Part shown: in pieces, positions 37,824 through 45,247 of the stretch
Layout of the letters: every line of letters starts with the position of its first letter
How positions within the stretch are numbered: the first letter of the stretch is position 1
Origin: a virus
Virus record (IMG/VR): IMGVR_UViG_3300035698_002741
Location: 1-45,247 of that record
DNA: 45,247 nucleotides
Strand: one strand, 5' to 3'
Notes under the pieces: generated by a model
Seen by the model: the letters and a program-made list of their open reading frames with translations, nothing else
The model's database searches: none
What the model was told of the DNA's origin: nothing
Program-made: the position numbers and the translations under genes

Positions 37824-38960
37824 ATGGCAATAGGAGATATAACGTATGGTGAGGATGAAATATTTGAATCAGTATGTCCATATGAATTAAATATAGCAGC
37901 TCTAGATGAGACTCATTTTGCTGTAGTTTACCAAGATACAAGTGGTAAGGTTTGTATTGGAACAGTTAGTGGAACAACTATTACATTTGGTTCAGTTTAT
38001 ACATTTCATGCATTAGGAACTGCATATCCCGATATAACAGTATTAGATTCAACTCATATTGCAATAAGTTTTCAAGGAGACGTTACAAATGGTGGTGTAA
38101 TAATTGGAACAGTATCTAATGATGATGAAATAGCATTTGGTTCAGAAGTTACATTTAATGCAACAGCTCCTAGTTATTGTGCTATTGCGGCAACTGATTC
38201 AACTCATTTTACAATAGCTTATCAGGATGCAGGTGGTGGAGATGGTTATGGACATACTAGGTCAGCAGTAGTTTCAGGTGGTGACACAATAACGCTTGGA
38301 GATGAAGATACGTTTAATGCAGCTACAACAACACAAATAAATATAGATGCATTAGATTCAAGTCACGTAGCTATTTCATATAAAGATGATGGTAATACAA
38401 ATAAAGCAACATCAATAGTGGGTGTATTAGCAAATGATGATGAGATGACATTTGGTAGTGAGGTTGTTTTTGATAATTCTGCACCTTCTCATGTTAAGGT
38501 GGTAGCATTAGATTCTACTCATTTTATAACATCATTTAAAGACTCAGGAGATGGATACCTAAACTCTTGTGCAGCAGTTGTTACTTCTGGTGATACAATA
38601 ACTTATGGTTCACAATATACTATAGATACCGATGATTGTTATTATGGTGCAGCAGTTAAATTAAATTCTACTCAATTTATATCAACATATTGGAGTAATA
38701 CAAGTTCTAGTAGTCTTAGTAAGATTGGTACAATAGCTAGTGATGATGAGATTAGCTTTGGGAGTGATTATGAATTTCTTGCTGGAGCTGCAAAGTATGC
38801 TGCTGTTACTGCACTTTCAACAACAAAAATAGTAGATGCCTATGGAGATGGTAATAATTCAAACTATGGAACAGCTCTTATAGGTGAAGTAGAGGCAGCA
38901 CCAGCTCCTGAAGTAGGTGGCGGATACCCATCAACATTAAGTTTATTAGGAGTTGGTTAA
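37824..38960 (+). CDS. Seven-repeat beta-propeller, probable receptor-binding protein
   Basis: The 378-residue protein is built from seven repeats of about 50 residues. Each has a core like LDSTHFAVVYQD followed later by a DDEITFGSE-type turn: LDETHFAVVYQD, LDSTHIAISFQG, TDSTHFTIAYQD, LDSSHVAISYKD, LDSTHFITSFKD, LNSTQFISTYWS and LSTTKIVDAYGD. Seven blades close a propeller, a fold used for sugar or protein binding. It lies between two virion appendage proteins and before the long fibre, so a host-contact role is likely. Ends with a hydrophobic GGYPSTLSLLGVG, perhaps an anchor to the particle. Confidence 0.7.
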   Translation: MAIGDITYGEDEIFESVCPYELNIAALDETHFAVVYQDTSGKVCIGTVSGTTITFGSVYTFHALGTAYPDITVLDSTHIAISFQGDVTNGGVIIGTVSNDDEIAFGSEVTFNATAPSYCAIAATDSTHFTIAYQDAGGGDGYGHTRSAVVSGGDTITLGDEDTFNAATTTQINIDALDSSHVAISYKDDGNTNKATSIVGVLANDDEMTFGSEVVFDNSAPSHVKVVALDSTHFITSFKDSGDGYLNSCAAVVTSGDTITYGSQYTIDTDDCYYGAAVKLNSTQFISTYWSNTSSSSLSKIGTIASDDEISFGSDYEFLAGAAKYAAVTALSTTKIVDAYGDGNNSNYGTALIGEVEAAPAPEVGGGYPSTLSLLGVG

Positions 38961-38975
38961 ATAATTAAAGGTTAA

Positions 38976-39959
38976 ATGGATATAAATAAATTACAAAAAT
39001 TAGACAAAGACTTAGACAAGGCTATTGATATAGATAGAGAGCAAAAGAAGTCTAAAGAAGATAAGTCTTTCTTGTCGGGTCTTTTAGATACAGCATTTAC
39101 AGCTCTTATAAATGTATTTAAAAAAGAGAACAAAGACACAAGAGATAGTTTGAGTGCTAAATTAGATGCTCAAACATTGTCCTTTGATAAAAGTATAAAA
39201 TCGGTAGCAGATAAGAAAATAGAGGTTAATGTACCTGAAATTAAGATACCAAAGCCAGACCCAATAGAGGTTAAATTGCCTGTTATAAGCGTTCCAAAAA
39301 CAAACATACAGTTTGATACCAAACCACTAGAAAAAGCTGTCAGAGAGGGTGTTTCGGGCATTAAACCACCTATTATAAAGATACCTAAGCCTGAAGTAAC
39401 AGTTAATCTACCAGAAATGGACTTAGTGTGGCCTAAAGAGACCATGCAAGTTGATGGAATGGTCGGAATAAAGGGTGTTGGGTTGGATTCACCCATGCCA
39501 GTCCAACTCAGAGACTCTAAAGGTAAGCCTGTTAAGTTTCAATTTGATGGTGGTGCTAAGATAGGCCATAAATCTGTCAATTTAGAGAATAAAGATGGAG
39601 TTAAGATAAACCCTGCTACAGAAGATAAACAAGATGATATAGTAACTGCTGTAAATAATGTTAGTGGCTTACAAAGAAGTACAGATATGTATGGTGGTGG
39701 TAAAAATGCTGTTGGAAGTGGTGCTGAGGTAGAAGTTACTATTACTGGAACACCAGAATCAATTATTATAAAAGCAGATCCAGCTAATACAGGATATATA
39801 TATGTTGGTAAGACAGGTGTTACAAATGTAGGTGCTAATGCCCTAACATATTTAAATAGTGGAGATGAAATAATACTAGACTATGATGACACAACTAATG
39901 CCATTTATGTAATAGCTTCGGCTGCTGCACAGAATGTGTGGTGGGGGGCATTATTATGA
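38976..39959 (+). CDS. Virion appendage protein, paralogue of 36504
   Basis: A 327-residue protein. Residues 1-75 are a lysine/aspartate-rich helix (MDINKLQKLDKDLDKAIDID). Residues 75-145 are an extended rod of the type KIEVNVPEIKIPKPDPIEVK and IIKIPKPEVTVNLPEMDL, as in 36504. Then comes IKGVGLDSPMPVQLRDSKGK, again shared. The C-terminal 110 residues are a Gly/Thr-rich beta domain (VEVTITGTPESIIIKADPAN). It overlaps the long fibre gene by four bases. It may link the fibre to the tail or head. A non-enzymatic virion role is likely. Confidence 0.55.
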   Translation: MDINKLQKLDKDLDKAIDIDREQKKSKEDKSFLSGLLDTAFTALINVFKKENKDTRDSLSAKLDAQTLSFDKSIKSVADKKIEVNVPEIKIPKPDPIEVKLPVISVPKTNIQFDTKPLEKAVREGVSGIKPPIIKIPKPEVTVNLPEMDLVWPKETMQVDGMVGIKGVGLDSPMPVQLRDSKGKPVKFQFDGGAKIGHKSVNLENKDGVKINPATEDKQDDIVTAVNNVSGLQRSTDMYGGGKNAVGSGAEVEVTITGTPESIIIKADPANTGYIYVGKTGVTNVGANALTYLNSGDEIILDYDDTTNAIYVIASAAAQNVWWGALL

Positions 39960-41815
39960 CAATGAAAACTACAAGATTTACTCCTTGGAAAAAGATAGGT
40001 ACTAATACGGTCCTTAAAAATAGCACTGATAGTGTAGGTATTGGAACAGATAGTCCTGATGGTATTTTACATGTATTAGGTGCAGGTGTAGGTTTAGGAC
40101 ATTTTGAACAAACAAATACAGGAACAGCAAGTGTCAATACCGTAATGAAACTCCACGCTAAAAGTAGTAACAATATAGTTGATGGCTATGGTGCAAGATT
40201 AAGGTTTATGGCAGAGGATAGTGCTAATGTAGAATATACTTTAGGTCATATTGGTGCTATAAGAGATGGTTCAGACACAGAAGGAGCCTTAGTGTTTGAA
40301 GCAGGAACTAACGGGGATGAGATATTCATGAAGTTAGATAATGAGGGTAACTTAGGAATTGGAACAACAAGTCCTGATTATACTTTAGATGTTGCTGGAA
40401 ATATTTTAGCACAAGATGCTTATTGGTTAAGGAGAACTGATGATACTGCTCATCAAATTATGACTATTGATACAAATGATGATTTAATAATTGGTTCTTT
40501 GAATATAGATGAACTTCATTTTAGGGTTGATACTGTAACAAGTGCTATGGTAATTGACCAAGTAGGTAATGTTGGTATTGGAACAATAAGCCCGAGTTCT
40601 TCAGGTGCTGAGCTAACTATAGCGGGAGATGTTTGGACTGGTTGGGGGGTTACCAGTGGTTATTCTTATTCTGATATAGGTGCATCAAGAACTTCAAATA
40701 AAACAATGAGAATGTGGTTTAATAATGAGGAGGATTACGGAGGTTTTCATATTTGGGGGGATTCAGCTGGGAGTAGTTTAGTTATAAAAAAAGGTGGCAA
40801 TATTGGTATTGGAACAACAAGTCCAACAACTAAATTAGAAGTTGATAGTGGGATAGTTGGAGCAACTGATGCTGAAGCAGGTATTATTTCAACAGGTGGA
40901 AGAAATGGAGTTGTTTGGAATTTTATTTCTAAAGGTAGAGATAATACAGGGGGAGATGTTGCAGTAAATGGTGGTGGTGGTATTTTATTCAAAGGTTATG
41001 ATGGTTCTGCCTATCAAAGTATGGGGGGAATAACAGTAAGAGCAGATGGGCAAAGTGTAGCAAGTGGAGATGCTCCATCTTATATGACTTTTCACACTTC
41101 GGCAGATGGAACAGAAGATTTATCTGAAAGAATGAGAATAACTTCTACTGGAAATGTTGGTATTGGAACTACAACGCCAACAGCTTTACTACACATAAAG
41201 GCGGGAACAGCTACGGCTGGAACAGCACCTCTAAAGTTTACAGAGGGGACTATGCTTACAGTAGCAGAAGCCGGAACAATTGAATATTTTAATGGTAAGT
41301 TTTATATAACAAATAAGGCTACTCAAAAAGCAATAGATAGAACTTCTGACGTAGCAGTATCAACTGTAACAGCAACAACTGTGGCAGAAACTACACTATG
41401 GACTGGCTCTATGGCAGCCAATAGTTTGGAAGCTGGAAATATATTTAAGTTCCACTGTGATGGTATAGTTCAAAATGATGGTGCCGCCGCAACTGAACAG
41501 ATAACCCTTAAGGTCTATGTTGGTTCAACTGAAGTTGCTTCACTTACACCAATAACAAAAGCAATCGCAGCCGACTCACATTGGCATATAGACGCTAACG
41601 CAACTCAAAGAACAATAGGTGCTAGTGGAAGTAGGGCGGTTCATATTGATTTAGAAATAGAAACAGATACGGGTATTGTGTCAGAGGAAGTTATTAGTAT
41701 CGCTACGATAGATACGACAGCAAATATGGACGTAACAGTTACAGCTTCGTGGGCTAGTGCTGACGCAGCTAATACAATCTCACTTTATCAAGGCTTTATG
41801 GAATATAAAAACTAA
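39956..41815 (+). CDS. Long tail fibre with VGIGTTSP repeats
   Basis: A 619-residue fibre. Five copies of a motif like NVGIGTTSPTALLHI are spaced along it (VGIGTDSPDGILHV, LGIGTTSPDYTLDV, VGIGTISPSSSGAE, IGIGTTSPTTKLEV, VGIGTTTPTALLHI), each joined to a beta domain. This motif is known from phage and bacterial fibres where it builds trimeric shafts. The C-terminal 200 residues match the truncated fibre at the left edge and end with the same LYQGFMEYKN. The ATG at 39956 overlaps the previous stop. It is the best receptor-binding candidate together with the propeller upstream. Confidence 0.82.
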   Translation: MTMKTTRFTPWKKIGTNTVLKNSTDSVGIGTDSPDGILHVLGAGVGLGHFEQTNTGTASVNTVMKLHAKSSNNIVDGYGARLRFMAEDSANVEYTLGHIGAIRDGSDTEGALVFEAGTNGDEIFMKLDNEGNLGIGTTSPDYTLDVAGNILAQDAYWLRRTDDTAHQIMTIDTNDDLIIGSLNIDELHFRVDTVTSAMVIDQVGNVGIGTISPSSSGAELTIAGDVWTGWGVTSGYSYSDIGASRTSNKTMRMWFNNEEDYGGFHIWGDSAGSSLVIKKGGNIGIGTTSPTTKLEVDSGIVGATDAEAGIISTGGRNGVVWNFISKGRDNTGGDVAVNGGGGILFKGYDGSAYQSMGGITVRADGQSVASGDAPSYMTFHTSADGTEDLSERMRITSTGNVGIGTTTPTALLHIKAGTATAGTAPLKFTEGTMLTVAEAGTIEYFNGKFYITNKATQKAIDRTSDVAVSTVTATTVAETTLWTGSMAANSLEAGNIFKFHCDGIVQNDGAAATEQITLKVYVGSTEVASLTPITKAIAADSHWHIDANATQRTIGASGSRAVHIDLEIETDTGIVSEEVISIATIDTTANMDVTVTASWASADAANTISLYQGFMEYKN

Positions 41816-41816
41816 T

Positions 41817-42215
41817 ATGAAAGAACATAATAAAAAAATAATAGCCGGAGTTGGAATATCTTTAATCGCAGCAACGATAGGCGCTTTCAGTGTAGATCAG
41901 CCAGTAGTTAATCCTTATGTAAAGATAGAACCTAAATGGTGCGAAACAGGCGAGATTCTAACAGTAGACAGGGAGTTGGTATGTTTTACCACTGAAGATT
42001 ATAAAGCCCTTAAGGCTAACCTTTTGGGGCGCATAAACAAAGGTGAGGGGCTAGACTACAACGAAGTTATCATATTTAGGGCAATAGCTGGTAAAGAAGA
42101 AGCGTTGCTTTTGGAAAAGAATAAACTTCAAGAGAAAGATTATCTGTTTAAGGATAGTGGAATTACTAAAGACAATCTAAAAGAAAAGTATTTTAATAAA
42201 ATATTTAATCAATAA
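41817..42215 (+). CDS. Hypothetical membrane-anchored protein (132 aa)
   Basis: The ATG at 41817 lies just after the fibre stop. The N-terminus is basic then hydrophobic (MKEHNKKIIAGVGISLIAAT), a signal anchor. The outer part has two cysteines (CETGEILTVDRELVC), then a charged helical tail (KEEALLLEKNKLQEKDYLFK). The layout, an anchored protein with an extended helix, would suit a spanin or lysis-related protein near the second lysis group. Function not proven. Confidence 0.5.
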   Translation: MKEHNKKIIAGVGISLIAATIGAFSVDQPVVNPYVKIEPKWCETGEILTVDRELVCFTTEDYKALKANLLGRINKGEGLDYNEVIIFRAIAGKEEALLLEKNKLQEKDYLFKDSGITKDNLKEKYFNKIFNQ

Positions 42216-42227
42216 AACATAAACAAG

Positions 42228-42449
42228 ATGACAGCAAACAAAACGAAACAAGTCAAAAATTCATTTGACAAAAAGACAGTTTGGAAGATTGTCAAAGGCG
42301 CATTAATAGCTGGTGGTGGCGCAGCCGCATTAGCTATCTTAAATTATATTGGTGCGTTAGAAATCGGAAACCCAATTTTAACCTCGTTAGTTGCTTGGGC
42401 TGTTCCAGTATTAATTAACTTAGTTAAAGAGTGGATAAAGGGCGAATAG
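42228..42449 (+). CDS. Holin-like membrane protein, second
   Basis: A 73-residue protein with a Lys/Thr-rich N-terminus (MTANKTKQVKNSFDKKTVWK), two hydrophobic segments (GALIAGGGAAALAILNYIGA and PILTSLVAWAVPVLINLV) and a basic tail, KEWIKGE. This is class II holin topology. It begins the second lysis group together with the genes at 42451, 43481 and 43591. It is not a close copy of the holin-like protein at 16564. Confidence 0.6.
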   Translation: MTANKTKQVKNSFDKKTVWKIVKGALIAGGGAAALAILNYIGALEIGNPILTSLVAWAVPVLINLVKEWIKGE

Positions 42450-42450
42450 T

Positions 42451-42720
42451 ATGGAAGCTATTAAAACAAAAACAGTGATTAGTAAAAATACCCCAATAAC
42501 AATAGGGGTGGTTATTCTTATTTTAATGTTATCAGGTCTTTTCTTTGGAACTAAGTCGGTAGCAGATTCAGCTATGATTAAAGCTAATGAGAATAGCAAT
42601 ATACTATTAACAGTTCCAACTAGATATGAGTTTGAAGATGTTAAGGATAGTATATCATCAATAGATGAGAAGCTTGGGAATATTCAAGACACGCTACTAA
42701 AGGCAATACCAAACAAATAA
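42451..42720 (+). CDS. Small membrane protein with coiled-coil tail (89 aa)
   Basis: It starts one base after the holin-like gene. After a short basic lead there is a hydrophobic helix (ITIGVVILILMLSGLFFG). The rest is a soluble helix with FEDVKDSISSIDEKLGNIQD, a likely coiled coil, ending in KAIPNK. It is the mirror arrangement of the XhlA-like protein at 685-891 and may work with the holin as a lysis accessory. The family is not certain. Confidence 0.5.
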   Translation: MEAIKTKTVISKNTPITIGVVILILMLSGLFFGTKSVADSAMIKANENSNILLTVPTRYEFEDVKDSISSIDEKLGNIQDTLLKAIPNK

Positions 42721-42734
42721 ATGTTAGGTGTAAA

Positions 42735-43472
42735 ATGGTGGATAAAATAAAACGATTATATTATGATATAGAAACATCTCCTAACGTTGGTGTATTTTGG
42801 AAGCCGGGTTATAACCTACAAATAAATCCGGGCGATATAATAAAAGAAAGAGCAGTTATTTGTATTTGTTATAAGTGGGCTGGCGGTAGAGTTCAAAGTT
42901 TAGTCTGGGATAAAAACCAGAGTGATGAAAAAATGATAAGAAAGTTTGTTAAAATATTAAGCACAGCTAATGAGCCAGTTGCTCATAACGGCGACCAGTT
43001 TGATATTAAATGGATAAGAGGTAGGGCGTTAAAGTTCGGAATAAGTATGCCACCAGATATTCTTACAATAGACACCTGTAAGTTATCACGGAGTTTATTT
43101 AATCTTAATTCTAATAAGCTAGACTATCTTGCGAAGTATTTGGGGGTTGGTGGTAAAACAGACACCGGCGGACTTAAGCTATGGCTTGATATTATTTTAA
43201 GGAAAGACCCAAAGGCGCTAAGTAAGATGGTTAGATATTGTGAAAATGATGTAGTAATCTTAGAAAAGGTTTATAATAAAATGAAGCCTTACATTAAAGC
43301 AAGAACTAGAGTATCAGCTGATAGAACTAAATGCCCAGAATGTAATGGAAGAATGACAGTATCAAATCATAAGGTTCTAGCTTCTGGTAGTAGACAAATT
43401 CAACTGCGCTGTGTAGATTGTGGAAAATATAATACAATACCAGAGTCAGTCTTTGAAAAATCTAAGCATTAA
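42735..43472 (+). CDS. 3'-5' exonuclease, DnaQ-like, with zinc ribbon
   Basis: The N-terminal 180 residues have the DEDD exonuclease signature: Exo I YYDIETSP (D11, E13), Exo II AHNGDQFDI (near 84-91) and Exo III YCENDVVIL (near 168-176, D at 172). This kind of fold is the proofreading exonuclease of DNA polymerase B-type enzymes or a stand-alone RNase H-like nuclease. The last 50 residues form a zinc ribbon, CPECNGRM then LRCVDCGKY. It is unusual to find it inside a lysis group. It may recycle host DNA or trim phage ends. Confidence 0.78.
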   Translation: MVDKIKRLYYDIETSPNVGVFWKPGYNLQINPGDIIKERAVICICYKWAGGRVQSLVWDKNQSDEKMIRKFVKILSTANEPVAHNGDQFDIKWIRGRALKFGISMPPDILTIDTCKLSRSLFNLNSNKLDYLAKYLGVGGKTDTGGLKLWLDIILRKDPKALSKMVRYCENDVVILEKVYNKMKPYIKARTRVSADRTKCPECNGRMTVSNHKVLASGSRQIQLRCVDCGKYNTIPESVFEKSKH

Positions 43473-43480
43473 AATATTTT

Positions 43481-43621
43481 ATGTCTAAAGATTTGCCAAG
43501 TGCTATAAGAAAAATAATAGGTATGCCAACGGAAGATCAAGAAAGAATATTTAATAAATGGGTTCTAATAATTTTATCAATTTCAATCGTATGTATTACA
43601 TTAATAAACTTAAAAAAATAA
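43481..43621 (+). CDS. Small C-terminally anchored membrane protein (46 aa)
   Basis: It begins MSKDLPSAIRKIIGMPTEDQ and ends in one hydrophobic helix (WVLIILSISIVCITLINL) with a KK tail. The last 31 bases overlap the amidase gene. Such small membrane proteins next to endolysins can be antiholins, spanins or holin helpers. Unrecognised by family. Confidence 0.55.
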   Translation: MSKDLPSAIRKIIGMPTEDQERIFNKWVLIILSISIVCITLINLKK

Positions 43622-44223
43622 TATTACATCATTCTGCTATCAGCACAACTGCTATGGCGCTTCAGTTTAACGCAATCAAAGCTGGACACATTAGAAATGG
43701 CTGGGGCGATATTGGATACCATTATCTTATAGAAAGAAATGGAGTAGTGATGACTGGTAGAAATAGAAAATATCAAGGCGCTCACTGCTATGGTCAGAAC
43801 GGAGATAGTATTGGAATTTGTTTAGCTGGTAACTTTCAATATGAAAAACCAAGTCTAGCACAAATAGAATCCTTAAAAAGATTATTGTCTACACTAAAAA
43901 AAGAAATTGGCGACTTGCCCCTAACCTTTCATAGAAATTATAGGAACACATCTTGCCCTGGAAAAAATATTAATACAAAAATTCTTTTAGGTTATAATAT
44001 TAAAATGGCTGACTATGATTTATTAAAAAGATTTAATGGTAAATATGTTCAAAGAGTATTTTATCACGGCGAAGTTTATAGAATAGATAACTTTAGAGCT
44101 GTCTATTTACAAGCTAGTCCATCAGCTCTTTTTGATAGCTGGTCTAAGGAGTTAAAAGACGATGGAAAGCTTATAGGAATTAGTGAGAAAAATTGGTTAT
44201 TAATTAAGAACGCAGTGATTTAA
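43591..44223 (+). CDS. N-acetylmuramoyl-L-alanine amidase (endolysin)
   Basis: An amidase_2/PGRP-type zinc enzyme of 210 residues, cutting between the glycan and the first alanine of peptidoglycan. The zinc ligands are H13 (in IILHHSA), H114 (FHRNYR) and C122 (TSCPG); GDIGYHYLIERNG supplies the family Tyr/His pair. The length and HR...TSCPG end resemble T7 lysozyme plus a C-terminal extension of about 80 residues, possibly a wall-binding part. The ATG at 43591 is preferred to an in-frame start at 43558. A terminator follows. It works after holin opening, as in most lysis cassettes. Confidence 0.87.
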   Translation: MYYINKLKKIILHHSAISTTAMALQFNAIKAGHIRNGWGDIGYHYLIERNGVVMTGRNRKYQGAHCYGQNGDSIGICLAGNFQYEKPSLAQIESLKRLLSTLKKEIGDLPLTFHRNYRNTSCPGKNINTKILLGYNIKMADYDLLKRFNGKYVQRVFYHGEVYRIDNFRAVYLQASPSALFDSWSKELKDDGKLIGISEKNWLLIKNAVI

Positions 44224-44256
44224 TTACAAAATAATTATCAGAGCGATAAAATAAAT

Positions 44257-44296
44257 AATGGGTATAACTTTTGCGGTTATACCCATTTTCTGCTTT
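44257..44296 (+). terminator. Strong bidirectional terminator
   Basis: AATGGGTATAAC (44257-44268) and GTTATACCCATT (44276-44287) form a perfect 12-bp stem with loop TTTTGCG. A T-rich run follows, TTCTGCTTTTTT. An A-rich side on the left allows it to stop transcription from the right as well. It separates the amidase from the opposing HNH gene. Confidence 0.85.
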
Positions 44297-44319
44297 TTTA
44301 TTAACAGTTTATACCCAGC

Positions 44320-44691
44320 CTATATATTATAAATATGTTTGTTTTTTTCTCTCAATATTTTTATTCTTTTAGCTATAACCATAGGGGGTGTATTGTTTAT
44401 TTTTAGCAACCAATATAGGTATTGTTGTTTAACCCGATCATCGTGATATAGATTGATTAGTGCCATTATTCTATCCTCTATAAAGACAAGCTCCTCTTTA
44501 CTAAAAAGCCCATAATCAAGCAATTTATGGTGGTTAGGACAAAGAGTAACCACATTTAATATCCCGTGTCCGCCACCTAATTTTTGAGGAACTATATGAC
44601 AATCTTCTGTGTATCTAGTATAGCCACAGATTATACACTTAGACATTTTAAGATTTTCTTCATAATCTTTTTTACTCCTATAAATAGACAT
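44320..44691 (-). CDS. HNH endonuclease, minus strand
   Basis: The only clear leftward gene (123 aa). Zinc/HNH residues are C19 and C22 in KCIICGYT, then DCHIVP with H32, GGGHGILNVVTLCPNHHKLL with N46, C51 and H54-H55. The core matches a small HNH fold. The N-terminal 15 residues and C-terminal half are basic, perhaps DNA-binding. A second start at M16 (MSKCIICG) would remove the basic lead. It is placed alone against the flow of all other genes, with terminator to the left and an AT-rich region to the right. It looks like a separate insertion (moron or homing gene). Confidence 0.8.
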   Translation of the reverse strand: MSIYRSKKDYEENLKMSKCIICGYTRYTEDCHIVPQKLGGGHGILNVVTLCPNHHKLLDYGLFSKEELVFIEDRIMALINLYHDDRVKQQYLYWLLKINNTPPMVIAKRIKILREKNKHIYNI

Positions 44692-44910
44692 AGTTTTTAG
44701 TTAATTTATTAAAAGTTATCCCCAATTAAATATTAGCACAGAAATATAAATAAAGCTAGTAGTCGTGCCAAAAAATAACTAAAATGGGGATAAGTTTGTT
44801 ATTATTATAACTATTATAATATATTAATTATTAGATATATTATATTATATATATCTAATAGATATAGATACAGAAAACCCATAGAAATTTGGGCGAAAAA
44901 AATTAAATCG

Positions 44911-44946
44911 ACATAAAGCTCAAAATGGCTCTATGTTGTTTTTTTA
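44911..44946 (+). terminator. Terminator-like hairpin in the gene-free region
   Basis: ACATA-A-AGC (44911-44919) pairs with GCT-C-TATGT (44928-44936), leaving one A/C mismatch and an 8-base loop, followed by TGTTTTTTTATT. The gene-free position suggests that a short RNA is made from this region and stops here. Confidence 0.5.
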
Positions 44947-45171
44947 TTATCAAGCTATATAGTTTTACTACTTTGCTACTCAAAATTAATCTTGGGGGTG
45001 TTTTGTGAGAAATAACCTATACTGGTAGTCGAACTGGGGTGGCATATTATAGCCTTTATATTTAATATTTGGGTGATGATTAACAATTCAACTGGGTATA
45101 ACCTAAAAAAATCTTTATGACAAATTCCAATAAATCAAAAACAAGTGTTGTAAAGCCACTAAAATAGCTTG

Positions 45172-45200
45172 TAGACAGCTTACTGTATTTAGAATATAAT
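45172..45200 (+). promoter_or_regulatory. Promoter reading out of the window
   Basis: TAGACA (45172-45177), a 17-base spacer, and a perfect TATAAT (45195-45200). It is placed about 40 bases before the ATG at 45242, with the AT-rich leader ACAAACAAAAAGTAT. It probably begins the early or replication gene block beyond the edge. Confidence 0.7.
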
Positions 45201-45241
45201 ATAGTCAAGAGGTTAATTAAAACCTCACAAACAAAAAGTAT

Positions 45242-45247
45242 ATGAAA
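45242..45247 (+). CDS. First codons of a gene cut by the right edge
   Basis: ATGAAA is the last six bases. It lies at the normal distance downstream of the 45172 promoter and has the same A-rich leader as other genes in the window, so it likely begins a gene. Nothing more can be said. Confidence 0.4.

Larger units (their letters stand above)
44692..45241 (+). other. AT-rich gene-free region, candidate replication origin
   Basis: No credible gene in 550 bases. Two TTATCCCCA boxes (44716-44724 forward, 44785-44793 reverse) differ from the DnaA box TTATCCACA at one base. They flank the left side of a nearly pure A/T stretch at 44794-44870 with many TATA steps, which could melt easily. Further right are a terminator-like hairpin (44911-44946) and a promoter (45172-45200). 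This could be an origin, a regulatory divide or both. No replication gene is in view to confirm it. Confidence 0.45.

Noticed and set aside
1-45247. Closed circular genome
   Set aside because: The right end carries a promoter and a new ATG, not the missing N-terminal part of the left-edge fibre, so joining the ends gives no sensible gene.
1-45247. Temperate prophage with integrase
   Set aside because: No integrase, excisionase or attachment duplication was seen; the XRE protein alone is not enough.

Overview
The window is a large piece of an AT-rich genome of a tailed double-stranded DNA bacteriophage. Almost every gene lies on the + strand in tightly packed, often overlapping runs; the single clear exception is an HNH nuclease gene near the right end. 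All three stop codons end recognisable genes, so the standard bacterial code applies. Terminase, portal, scaffold and major capsid genes are present. Three long internal-virion-type proteins occur, and there is no tape measure, tail tube or sheath gene. This points to a short-tailed (podovirus-like) particle. The host is not identifiable from the sequence. Near-consensus sigma70-type promoters show it is a bacterium, and several peptidoglycan hydrolases imply a peptidoglycan wall.

Layout. (1) 1-2.9 kb: truncated tail fibre end, a small membrane protein, an HNH nuclease, a metallophosphoesterase and small genes. (2) 2.9-15.5 kb: virion genes: scaffold, major capsid protein, an unknown gene, a beta-rich tail protein, an inserted homing endonuclease, a tail appendage, an adaptor-like protein and three ejection-type proteins. 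(3) 15.5-16.8 kb: first lysis-like group (M23 peptidase, small membrane proteins). (4) 16.8-17.2 kb: a gene-free stretch full of RNA stem-loops, with its own promoter and a U-tract terminator. (5) 17.2-22.5 kb: small DNA-related genes: cytosine methyltransferase, PD-(D/E)XK nuclease, HTH regulator, zinc-ribbon protein with an SSB-like tip, 3D-domain protein, NinG. (6) 21.7-31.9 kb: a sugar module of about 10 kb: two acetyltransferases, a split transketolase, a dehydratase or epimerase, an aminotransferase, an N-acetyl sugar amidotransferase, two glycosyltransferases, three methyltransferases and a second epimerase. (7) 32.2-36.5 kb: small and large terminase, small membrane genes, a tRNA with anticodon CAU, portal. 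(8) 36.5-41.8 kb: receptor-contact-type virion proteins, including a seven-repeat propeller and a long fibre. (9) 41.8-44.2 kb: second lysis group with an amidase, plus a 3'-5' exonuclease. (10) 44.3-45.2 kb: lone minus-strand HNH gene, an AT-rich region that may hold an origin, and a strong promoter reading out of the window.

How it fits together. The order terminase, portal, fibres, then scaffold and capsid suggests a circularly permuted map, but the two window ends do not join into one gene, so the window is probably incomplete. No DNA polymerase, helicase, primase or integrase is visible. Replication genes probably lie to the right, behind the promoter near 45.2 kb. The most unusual content is the nucleotide-sugar and glycan-modification cluster placed between the recombination gene ninG and the terminase genes, and the structured RNA region at 16.8-17.2 kb. 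The cluster most likely changes a host surface glycan or decorates a phage component; this is inference.
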